Shown: positions 33,987 through 45,400 of the stretch, in pieces
Position numbering within the stretch: the stretch's first letter is position 1
Layout: every line of letters starts with the position of its first letter
Assembly (NCBI RefSeq): GCF_020283565.1
Contig: NC_060065.1
Location: 31,236,409-31,300,408, forward strand
Direction of reading: 5' to 3'
Length of the DNA stretch: 64,000 nt
Source of the DNA: Trifolium pratense
Taxonomy: Eukaryota; Streptophyta; Magnoliopsida; Fabales; Fabaceae
The notes under the pieces: generated by a model
Told to the model about the DNA's origin: nothing
The model's input: only the letters and a program-made list of their open reading frames with translations
Databases searched by the model: none
Program-made: the position numbers and the translations under genes

Positions 33987-34472
33987 ATGAATTCATCTTT
34001 TGTATTATGTTTGTTGGGATTAATAGTCACTGTGAGTGGTCACGTTGCACATGCCCAAGACTCACCAAGTGATTATGTGAATTCCCACAATGAAGCAAGA
34101 TCAAAGATTTTTACTTTCAAAATTCCACATGTTGTTTGGGACAAGAAAATTGCTACTTTTGCACAAAACTATGCAAATCAACGCAAGGATTGTAAACTGA
34201 TCCCCTCCGGCAGCCATTACGGAGAAAATCTCGCGGTGAGTGCCGGCAACATGAGTGGCAAAGATGCAGTGAAATTATGGGTGGATGAAGAACCTCACTA
34301 TAATCACTATCTTAACGAATGTGATGGTGGTGAATGTCTTCATTATACTCAGGTAATTTGGCAAGATTCAAGACGTATTGGATGTGGCAAAGTTAGATGT
34401 GATAATGGAGGAACATTCATTACTTGCAACTATGACCCTCGTGGCAACATTCCTGGCCAAACACCATTCTAA
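33987..34472 (+). CDS. Pathogenesis-related protein 1 (CAP/PR-1), intact
   Basis: This intronless 161-aa secreted protein has the CAP domain of the plant PR-1 family. The family is defence-induced, and some members bind sterols in the apoplast. The signal peptide is about residues 1-23 ([18 protein letters not shown], then HVAHA). The domain has [61 protein letters not shown] and TCNYDPRGN. The CAP histidines of SGSHYGEN and CLHYTQ are present. Six cysteines follow the signal peptide at PR-1 positions. The C-terminus [11 protein letters not shown] fits the CAPE-type peptide pattern known from tomato PR-1, with F in place of final Y. An insertion of about 1 kb lies 0.5 kb upstream. Confidence 0.95.
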   Translation: MNSSFVLCLLGLIVTVSGHVAHAQDSPSDYVNSHNEARSKIFTFKIPHVVWDKKIATFAQNYANQRKDCKLIPSGSHYGENLAVSAGNMSGKDAVKLWVDEEPHYNHYLNECDGGECLHYTQVIWQDSRRIGCGKVRCDNGGTFITCNYDPRGNIPGQTPF

Positions 34473-34801
34473 TTAATGCTTTATTGTTCTTAATGTTTTT
34501 CAATTTTACAATAAGGTTTATGTGATCGAGTTCATCATATGTAACTTGGATACCAATAATAGACCTCTAGTAAATCATTTCTCACATTAGACCATATGTA
34601 TTTTATTTGTTGTAGATCACATTGTTTAACTTTAAGAATTTAACATACTCGCTCATTTTCAAAATAAATGACTTAATAATAGGATAGTTAAATCTATGAA
34701 TAATGACAAACATAAATAAAAATAATTAACCGATCGTTAATTAACGTTAGTGGTGATTGTCACTGGACTTTGGTAGTGAGAAATGGTCACCATCTCTGTA
34801 T
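34473..34801. other. PR-1 3' flank
   Basis: This is the presumed 3' UTR (TTGTTCTTAATGTTTTTCAA), shared with the PR-1 fragment at 28021 and the second PR-1 gene. No gene is present. Confidence 0.6.
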
Positions 34802-35127
34802 TCACGCATCTTGGCAGTGGCTTGACAATTTTTTCATCTCTGTGTAATAAGCAGAAATGGTGTAATCACCTTGTTTCAAGGTGTAAATCTCTTCTTGAAT
34901 ATCTGAAATACGAAAAACATCACCTTGGTAAAAACGGTTCTTCAATTCTTTCCATATCTCTGATGTTGTGTCCATCCATACAATGCTTTGTGAAATCTCA
35001 GGTTCAACTGCGTTGCTCAGCCAAGACATAATCATTGTGTTGCATCGATCCCACACAATTGAATCACGATCATCATCAAGTGGACGAGGGAGAGAACCAT
35101 TAATGAAGTGCAGTTTGTGCTTTGGAT
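34802..35127 (-). pseudogene. Copia gag fragment, reverse strand
   Basis: The reverse strand reads NPKHKLHFINGSLPRPLDDD through WDRCNTMIMSWL, WKELKNRFYQGDVFRISDIQ and LKQGDYTISAYYTEMKKL. This is the Ty1-copia gag (UBN2/Retrotran_gag) domain. It stops at CQDA and a stop codon, and its N-terminus is cut by the LTR starting at 35128. With the reverse-strand LTR-like sequence at about 40380-40960 it looks like the two sides of an older element split by the copia at 35128. Confidence 0.85.
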
Positions 35128-35280
35128 TGTTAGATAATAATTATATTATTACTGTAAGGGTAGTTTAGTCTTTCATAATTACTAGTTTATATACTCTATT
35201 GTATCTATTGTTCTATATGACCTTTTGGTTTATTATAATGGAAAATCCTAGCCTCTTTTTTCTCTTTGAATAGTTTAACA
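35128..35280 (+). repeat. 5' LTR of the copia element
   Basis: 153 bp, TG...CA. It matches the two pieces of the 3' LTR (39187-39257 and 40235-40314) with few differences. Confidence 0.9.
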
Positions 35281-35851
35281 TGGTATCTAGAGCAAGGTTC
35301 GATCCGCATTGAACATTCCGTCGCTGTCGAGTTCCCAACAAAAATTGGGAATATATTTGTTGTCGAAAATCTGATGAGAATAAATTTGGTTGAGTTTTTG
35401 CTGGCGCGCTTTGATCTCTCTACTGGTGATTTTTCCGTTGTGGTAAATTTTGGACTTGTAGCTTTTTTTGTTGGTTTCGTTTGCTTTTAAGAAAGGGGAA
35501 GAGGTATATATATATTGGAAATTTGCAAGCTGGTTTGTTTGATTTAGAACGAATGTGATGCTGATATAATACCGTGTGGTATTTTGGTCTTCTGTCCATG
35601 TCTCTGTTCCGTTTAATTTAGTTTGTTGCAATTTGTGATTTGATTTGTTATTGTTTAGAAGGTTGATTAACTGACTGTTCGCTTTTATTTGAATTCTTTG
35701 TGATATTTCTATTAAGAAGCAATTTGAATTTCTAATTGGTTGGTTGGTATATTGTTGATTGAATTCCTTATTGGTTGGCTCTATTATTTTGGCATTGTTG
35801 GTGATTGGTTGGATTTCTACGATTGAAATAATTGTTTGTTGGTTCATTTGA

Positions 35852-38800
35852 TTGTTTGATAATATGGCAATGTCTTTGGCTGCTCCTCTTCCTGTTGGCA
35901 TTGGTATTGATCATGTATATCCACAAAAGACTACTTCAAGAGTGTTTGATCTTGCTGCACAGTTCCAAAAGTTTCTCGCCACCCAGCCACATGCAACGTC
36001 TGTCTCCTCTATTAAAGGTTTGACCCCTTCTAATTATTCAAGTATTTCCTCGATATGGATCCTTAATTCTGGAGCATCGCATCATATGTCATATGATCGT
36101 AAGTCTTTTTTGTCTTTAAATTCTACATCATCCATCTCAGTTATGACTGCCGATGGCACTCATATGCCATTAGTAGGAATTGGGTCAGTGTCCACATCTA
36201 ATTTGTCTCTTTCTGATGTTTATTATATTCCTAATCTTACTTTGAGTCTTGCTTCTGTTAGTCAATTATGTGATTCTGGATATTCTGTTACGTTTTCTTC
36301 TACTCATTGTCATGTGCAGGATCAACATTCAGGGAGGTTGATTGGGAAAGGTCGTAGACATGTGGGACTTTATGTTCTGGATGAGCTTAGAGTTCCAGAT
36401 ACTGCAGCCTCAACTTCTACTTCCATTGATTTATCATCTTTTTCGTTTGAATTTATCATCTTCTAACTTTTATTTGTGGCATTCTCGTCTTGGTCATGTT
36501 TCTGCATCTAGATTAAAATACTTGGCCTCTACTGGAGCTTTGGGAAAATTGCAAATTAGTGATATTTCTGATTGTTGCGATTGCAAACTTGCTAAATTTT
36601 CTGCTTTGTCGTTTAATAAAAGTACTTCTATGTCCAAAGCACCTTTTGATTTAGTTCATTCTGATGTATGGGGTCCATCACCGGTCCTTATCAAAGGTGG
36701 TTCTAGATATTATGTCTCTTTTATTGATGATCATACTCGTTATTGTTGGGTTTATCTAATGAAAAATCGTTCTGAGTTTTTCGGCATATATCAAAAGTTT
36801 CGTGCTATGGTTAAAACTCAACATAATGCTGTTATAAAGTGTTTCCGTTGTGAAGGTGGTGAGTATACTTCTTATAAATTCTCTGAGTTGCTTGCTTATG
36901 ATGGTACAATTCACCAGACCTCATGTACTGATACTCCTCAGCAAAAAGGCGTTGTTGAAAGAAAACATCGTCATATTGTTGAAACTGTTCGTTCTCTTTT
37001 GTTGTCTGCTTCTTTTCCAAGTGAGTTTTGGGGTGAAGCAATTCTCACAGCTGTACATGCTATTAATAGGATTCCTTCGTCGGTCACCTCAGGTTTGTCT
37101 CCCTTTGAAAAATTGTATGGTTCTAGTCCTGATTATTCTTCTTTGAAGGTATTTTGTTCTACCTGTTTGGTTCTTCTCCCACAAGTAGAACGAAATAAAC
37201 TGTCTCCTCGTTCTGTGATATGTGTTTTTCTTGGCTACGGGGATGGTCAAAAGGGTTATCGTTGTTATGACCCTTCAAGTAAAAAATTGTATGTTTCTCG
37301 TCATGTTGTGTTTCTTGAGCACATACCATTTTTCTCTCTTTCGTCTAATACACATACTCCTAGCTTGTCTGAACTAACGAATATTGATCCTTTCGGTGTC
37401 GATAATGATATTTCTACTGACTGTAATTTTGAGAACTGCAGGGATGATACTAGTGCTACTCCAGATACATATGCCCCTTTTGTCCCATCAACTACTCAAC
37501 AACCTCCTCTGACTGTTGTTCATACTGCACCACCTCCACCACCTCCTCCTCGTTATCCTTCTCGTGATCGTAAGTCTACTCAATTGCCTGATTTTGTTTA
37601 TTCAATTTATTCTGCTTCTTTTCTTACCTCTATTCATAGTTTGTCTGAGCCTTCGTCCTATAAAGAAGCTATTCTTGATCCTCTTTGGAAAAAAGCTATG
37701 GCTGAAGAACTTGCAGCTTTGCACAAGACAAATACTTGGGACATAGTACCTCTTCCGCCAAGAAAACATGCAATTGGGTCTCGTTGGGTATACAAGATTA
37801 AAACCAAGTCTGATGGGTCAGTTGAGCGTTACAAAGCTTGTCTTGTGGCTAAGGGATTCTCTCAACAATATGGTATGGATTATGAAGAAACATTTGCTCC
37901 TGTGGCCAAAATGACCACTATTCGCACTCTTATTGTTGTTGCATCTGTTCGTCAGTGGGATATTTCTCAAATGGATGTTAAAAATGCGTTTTTAAATGGT
38001 GATCTTCAGGAGGAAGTTTATATGGTACCTCCATCAGGTGTTTTTCATAATCAGGGTGAAGTATGTAAGTTAAAAAAAGCTATATGGTTTGAAACAAGCT
38101 CCAAGAGCTTGGTATGAGAAGTTCTCTACTGTGATTAGATCTCTTGGATTCTGCTCTAGTGATCACGATTCTGCTTTATTTGTTAGGACAACTTATCATG
38201 GTCGTATTATACTCTCTTTATATGTTGATGATATGATTATTACAGGTGATGATGTTGGTGGAATTAATGAGTTGAAATTACAGTTAGCTAAAAGATTTGA
38301 AATGAAGGATTTAGGCCCTCTTCGCTACTTCTTAGGGATTGAAGTTGCCTATTCTCCTAAGGGTTATCTCTTATCTCAATCCAAGTACATTGAAAACATT
38401 CTTGAGCAAGCTCGTCTCTCTGATACTCGAACAGTAGATAGTCCTTTAGAGTTGAATGTGAAATATATCCCTCTGATGGGATTCCTCTACCGGATCCTAC
38501 TTTGTACCGTACTTTGGTTGGAAGCTTGGTCTACCTTACTATTACTAGACCTGATATTGCTTATGCAGTGTATGTCGTTAGTCAGTTTGTTGTTTCTCCC
38601 ACTACAATACATTGGACAGTCGTGCTTCGTATTCTCCGTTATCTTCGGGGAACTCAATTTCAGAGTCTTTTGTTTCCATCATCCTCTTCCTTAGAGTTAC
38701 GTGCTTACTCTGATGCTGATTGGGCTGGTAATCCTACTGACCGTATGTCTACCACATGCTTTTGTATTTTTCTTGGAGATTCTCTCATCTCTTGGAAGAG

Positions 38801-39176
38801 TAAGAAACAAGACGTCGTTTCCCGCTCTTCTACAGAAGCTGAGTATCGTGCTATGGCATCTACCACTACTGAAATAGTTTGGTTGCGTTGGTTACTTTGT
38901 GATATGGGTGTCCCTCTTTCTGAACCAACCCCTATGTACTGTGATAACAAGAGTGTCATTCAAATTGCGCACAACTCTGTATTTCATGAACGTACCAAAC
39001 ACATTGAGATTGATTGTCACTTCACACGTCACCATCTTCAACATGGTACCATTACTTCGCCGTTTATCTCTTCCTCCTTGCAGATTGCTGATTTGTTCAC
39101 GAAGACGCATTCTACTAAGCGTTTTCGTTTCTTAATTGACAAACTCTCGATGCTTCATGTTAACACATCGTGAGTT
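35852..39176 (+). pseudogene. Copia pol (protease, integrase, RT, RNase H), broken
   Basis: Order: protease (35852-36466), GAG-pre-integrase and integrase, reverse transcriptase, RNase H (to 39173). The protease active site reads WILNSGASHHM: the catalytic Asp of D-S/T-G is AAT (Asn) at 36065-36067. The frame shifts near 36440, before YLWHSRLGH. Integrase motifs are HSDVWGP, FIDDHTRY and GVVERKH. RT continues to KKAIWFE, where a missing base near 38090 shifts the frame, then resumes as [11 protein letters not shown] with YVDDM. Another shift near 38480 precedes [20 protein letters not shown] and the RNase H (AYSDADWAG, STEAEYRA, YCDN). It cannot make a working polyprotein. Confidence 0.9.
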
Positions 39177-39257
39177 TGAAGGGAGATGTTAGATAATAAT
39201 TATATTATTATTGTAAGGGTAGTTTAGTCTTTCATAATTACTAGTTTATATACTCTA

Positions 39258-40234
39258 TCTATATATATAAATCCTAGATAGTTGTCCAATTGACTATCTA
39301 AACCCTAATCCACATCACCCACTTAAACCAATGAAAACCTTTCATTTAGCCATATCACCCACTTACATTCATTTAATGTGTGGTACTAAATGTTATTATT
39401 TTATTTTATTATTATTATTATTATTATTATTCTTTTCGGTTACTATTCATTTTAATTTTTTTTCTTCATTTTATTATTTTGTGTATTTTATTATTTTTGG
39501 TTCATAATAGGTAATGCTTTTGATAATAATCTTTTGTTCAATCTTTGTGTATATAATTAGTTGGTCGATTGTCAAGACTATTTACTGATGATTTTGGTAC
39601 GCAAATTCATCGTCACATTCTTTTGATTGATCCAAATAAAAATCAATTTGAAGTGTTAATAAAAAAAATAGATAAAATAAAATTTACTGATGGTTTGTAT
39701 GATGTTCATGATTTTTATCATATTCAGTTTTGAGTACGCGGTTAAGTTGGTTTATCTTTGCCTCAATATGTTTCAAATAAATATAAATGACCGATTTGAT
39801 AATGAAGTAGTTTATCCAACTCAGAATCCTCCAAAGAAATTTATAATAAAAAAAAAACTTTTTATGTTCCAACATCAATTGTTTTTCAATGGTCAATTAT
39901 ATGTTGGTATTTCTAGAGATATTTTAAAGAATGAATTAAAATATTGCTAACCAATGTTAATGAAGAATATACCAAGATGACTTCAAATGTAGTGTATAAA
40001 TAATTTTTTTTAAATGTATAAACACATATTTTATATCTATATCATATTTAGATAACTTCTATATTGTTACTATTATTTTGATAATACTTATTTTTCAATT
40101 TTAGATTTACTACCTATACAAATAATTTTTTTATGTTATAGTATAAAACAACGCATAAAACCCGTGCGATAATTTTTTATGTTATAGTATAAAACAACGC
40201 ATAAAACCCGTGCATCGCACGGGTAATTGTCTAG
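39258..40234 (+). mobile_element. Helitron C inside the 3' LTR
   Basis: It starts TCTATATATATAAATCCTAG and ends ACCCGTGCATCGCACGGGT hairpin, then AATTGT, then CTAG. It lies between A and T of the LTR sequence CTCTATTGTATC, which the 5' LTR shows uninterrupted. A partial duplication of the 3' end (GCATAAAACCCGTGCGATAA) lies just upstream of the true end. Confidence 0.95.
39834..39950 (+). pseudogene. Relic of Helitron helicase C-terminus
   Basis: The short frame ends FQHQLFFNGQLYVGISRDIL. This resembles the terminal PIF1-type helicase motif of Helitrons (usual form FxHGQLYVAxSR). The remaining helicase and Rep domains are missing. Upstream, 39575-39730 has broken frames (QIHRHILLIDPNKNQFEVL) that I could not assign. 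Confidence 0.55.
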
Positions 40235-40379
40235 TTGTATCTATTGTTCTATATAACTTTTGGTTTATTATAATGAAAAACCCTAGCCTCCTTTTTCTCT
40301 TTGAATAGTTTAACCCTAGCCTCAAATAATCAAAGCAACATAATGAAATAACGATCTGCCGCAAGCTCTCAACGAAGAA

Positions 40380-40960
40380 ATATACAAAGAATCAGCGAAA
40401 TTGAAATTCTCATCTTCGTTGTTGTAAAGAGTGGGTATAGTGAGCTAAGTATGCCTATGCCATGAAAGAGATCTTGCAAGGTACAAGATGAAGATGAGTT
40501 GCAGAGTTTGGGTGCGGATTGAGCCAAACGAAGGAGAGAAAGAATGAAAAATTGTATTAAGCAACTCAATGTTTACAAGCTCTATGTTACACCTTATATA
40601 CAAGTCAAGGGAACATAACTAACTAGTAGTAGTTACAAAACAACCAACTAAAACTGCTTATAACAATCAAAACTAACTAACTAACTTGGTAACATCTGTT
40701 ACAAGCAACAGAGAATTTAACTCGATTCACTTAACATCAACAGTTGCCTTGAATCATTATCGAAAATCACACAGGTTATTCTCTCTTCTATTGGAATATC
40801 AATACTCTCTATTACATGCAGTAACATTTTTATATAACTCCTGCACTAGCAGGTCAAAGAACATAAACACTAAATTAACCATACTACGTAGTCGAACCAC
40901 CCATACAGATCATCGCAAAATTATAATTAGATTGCGAAATCATCAGAGAATCAAACTATC
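40380..40960 (-). mobile_element. Reverse-strand copia LTR-like sequence (outer element)
   Basis: On the reverse strand, TATATAAGG at 40592-40600 is followed by a leader-like stretch (GAGCTTGTAAACATTGAGTT, then TTTTTCATTCTTTCTCTCC), as in many legume copia LTRs. With the reverse-strand gag at 34802-35127 it suggests a split outer element. Borders are not determined. Confidence 0.4.
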
Positions 40961-41270
40961 AAATCACTCAGAAGCTTAACCATCCAATCACTCGGAAGCT
41001 TAACCATCCAATAGAAAATAAAGGCAGGAATTGAAAACTGGAAAATAAAGGCAGGAATTAAAAACTAAAATTCAACTTCTTTCATTCATATGGATCATAT
41101 TCTAAGGAGGCAGCACATCAGTACACTTAAATAGAGCTAAGGTTTCCATAATAACAATTGGGCCATAGGCCACTTGAAGGAATTAAAGAGTCTTAATATA
41201 CATAATAATAGATAGTAATAATATAATACAGAGGTTAATTATAATGATCCACCACATGCACATAGCAATA
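40961..41270. other. Short gene-free stretch
   Basis: A small tandem duplication (CACTCGGAAGCTTAACCATC and AATAAAGGCAGGAATT twice) lies at about 40960-41060. Otherwise this is 3' flank of the peroxidase relic. Confidence 0.4.
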
Positions 41271-41289
41271 AAACCTCTGCATTTCCACC

Positions 41290-42445
<1,156 letters not shown>

Positions 42446-42455
<10 letters not shown>

Positions 42456-45400
42456 ATTATTGTCCATGCAGGAGGTAACCAATTGTTATTCCGCTTGTAC
42501 GCCTCCTGAATCCAGAACAAAAAGAAAGCAAACAGCACCTTGTCAGTATGTCTCGAATCAGATTAGTTCCAAGTTTAAGAGAGGAGAATAATGCATTTTC
42601 ATAGAATGTGTAGCTAACCAAAACAGAAAGTAAAAAAAAAAGGCTAATGAACAGAAAAAAGCTGAAATCTAGTAGCATACACCATTGTCATATTACCAGC
42701 AAGAAATACTCCAACCAAACCGATTTTATCATGAAAATGGACAAGTGCAACAAGAACAGAAAATAACAGCAAAGGATGCAGAAGAATCAAAGCCATGAGA
42801 CCAACGTTTTAAACACTAGACTGGATTGGTGCTTTAGTTTAATAATCCAATTCAATCACAGTTCAACCTAAAATTTAAAAATCCGACTAGTTAAACCAGT
42901 CAAATCAAAAACACGAAATTTTGCAAGTTCAACCTAAAATTTAAAATCCGATTAGTTTAATTTGTGGCTTAGTTTTCAAAACAGTGTTCAAGACAGACAA
43001 GACTAGTTTGTTATCTACAGAAAATATTAGTTAATCCAGTATGCAAGCTTGCATGGGTTATTGGACTTGCATGCGCATTGAATGATGCATTATTGTATTT
43101 CTGTTATTGTATCTAAAAGTTCGTAAATAATGATTTCATTTGTATACATTGTCATGAACCAACTCTCCAAAACGTTAAAGTTTCTAACACTTCCCCACGC
43201 ACAAGCTTTTTTCACTTGAAGTGTGGACAAGGCTTATGACCACTGTACTTTGAATTTAACTTTATTTTTGAAAAACAGGGGTGGTAAGCATCAAGCTTGC
43301 TAACAATTTGATCATAGAAGCTCTGTTACCAAATAATGGATATTCGAAGTGTTTATGCTTTTAAGCTAAAGCGTATCAATGGTTTTATATCTCAAACTAC
43401 GGAGAAGTTAGCCAAAACTGCAGAAAAATTCAAATATTAAAGGGTAAGCGAAAAATGTAGACAAGAACGTGATCTAATGATTTTACCTGAGCTGCAATAG
43501 CCTGTGTAATTGTATACTCAGTTTCACCTTGGAATTGCCTCCACAAAGACTTGCACTGCACTGGAGAGATAAGTATATCTTCAGGAGAAACCTACATTTT
43601 ACATAGATTCTCACATAAGAAAACTACGACAACGACATTAGTAGAAGCACAAATATCACACACAATATAGTACCTCCTCCCACGTGCTTGAAGCCAGTGG
43701 ATCCATGGAAACTTCTCTATCTGTATACTGGGAAGATGCTGCTGCACTGGTTTTGTTTATAAGCGACAGATCAAGTACTCTTTCAATATTATCTGGCTTC
43801 TCATCCAATCGTATAGCAGCCATATCCGATAGAAGCTTCATAGACTGTTACATGATAAAACACATTATACATGGTGATTAAAAAGAGGGTTGTTGACAAA
43901 TATAATTTCAAGTATGAGCAAGTTGAGAGATTATCGTTGAACTAGTAGCTATCAATTACCGCAGAGCGAGCATCTCTTGTAATAGCTCTGATATCTTCAT
44001 TCCCAGTCCAAACTCTAGGGAGTGAATCATTGTCATGATTAAACACTGTAGAGAACCTGAAAATTATTATACAGACCAGTAAGTCACAAAATTAAATCAG
44101 AAAATGAATAACATCCACCTCGAACAGTGTAATTTATTTCATCATAATAGAAAAGGTACAGGTGCAGTAAAGGGCACCCTCCAAAATAAACAAATGGAAA
44201 TAAATAAGAATAACAACCAAACCATATCTCATTTTGTGGATAAGCTAATATACCAAATTTTTTGTAAAACCATTATTATATTATTTAAAGCAAGGTATTT
44301 TTAATGTTTCAACAAATGCTTTGGCCCAATACATTTTTCGTGAGCGAAAGGATTTTGATGTATTTAGTTCAAAATTTGGACCAAATACATCAACTTTGTT
44401 TGATCCACTTTTTCATATAATTAGGAATGGAGGGAAAATAGTGGACTATCATTACAACTCTCAAGTTCCAAGATTTTAAAATCGATCAAATTTTACTCCC
44501 TCTGTCCCAGTAATAAATGTAAGACCCTTTAGAGAAATTTCTTTGCCCCTTTTTACAAGCCCCTAATTAATTTACATTTTTTTGTAACCAACAATAAATA
44601 CTATGATGGAAGCATTAACTAATTCTGTCTCTTTGAGGGTAAATTTGTAAAAACAGTAGATATATTTTTTTGTAGCCAACAATAAATGAATTGTAAACAA
44701 AGTACTGTATAATACTACAGCTAACTATAGATATCTTTTCAACAACAGACATTACCTATCTTTCATGCGAATCAGAACCTTTCCAGCTTCTTCTCGTGCT
44801 TTATTCTCCACCAATTTTCTAGCGTAGTCTCTTAAGCTTTGTTGCATACTTTCAATAGTTTCTTCTTCCAGCTCAAAACCAGCTACGCGATCCAAAAATT
44901 CTGATACAGCAGCTTCAGTTTCACGTTTAAGAAGTTTTCTTACTGAAAGCCAGGTGTCCTTTCCTCCTGCTTCAAAGAGGGACTCCACAGGCTCAGCCAA
45001 TGCCTTGGCCAGTTGTTTCTGCAAAATGATATATATAATTCAGTGGTTGACAAATATATTGCAGACACAGATTACTAAATAGAGAGTAGTCCAATTGTTA
45101 GAGGAGAGAAGATCAAGAAAAACCAAAGGTCAAACTACTAAGGCTTTGTTTGGTAACATCAAGAAGCTACCTTATAAGCTTGTTTAATAAAAAGAGAAGT
45201 GTTCAGTAAACAATCTTAACTCACTAGCCTATAGCTTTTTTCAGGTACTCCTTGAAGGATCATATAGCCTTTTTTTTCTTCTCATTTTTACCCTATAGCC
45301 TATAGCTTAAAGTATAATATTATTAATTTATACCATAAACTATAAATGTGTTGTTTTATCTATTTAATTTAATAAATATATTTAAAAATGAGTAAAGTAT

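Larger units (their letters stand above)
35128..40314 (+). mobile_element. Ty1-copia retrotransposon, degenerate
   Basis: The 5' LTR is 35128-35280 (TGTTAGATAATAATTATA to AGTTTAACA), followed by TGGTATCTAGAGC, close to the initiator-Met primer-binding site. A purine tract GAAGGGAGA precedes the 3' LTR (39187 onwards), which is split by a Helitron and resumes at 40235-40314. gag is missing, and pol has several frameshifts. No 5-bp target duplication is evident. Confidence 0.9.
39187..40314 (+). repeat. 3' LTR of the copia element, interrupted
   Basis: The LTR halves 39187-39257 and 40235-40314 are separated by a 977-bp Helitron. Joined, they follow the 5' LTR through CTCTA and TTGTATC. Confidence 0.9.

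Noticed and set aside
35287..35901. 204-codon reverse frame in the copia leader
   Set aside because: Low-complexity Asn/Gln/Ile-rich translation antisense to the copia leader and protease start, with no family signature.
43180..43340. TRIM remnant in RHD3 intron 19 (AAGCTCTGTTACCA)
   Set aside because: Only a primer-site-like motif was seen, with no LTR pair.
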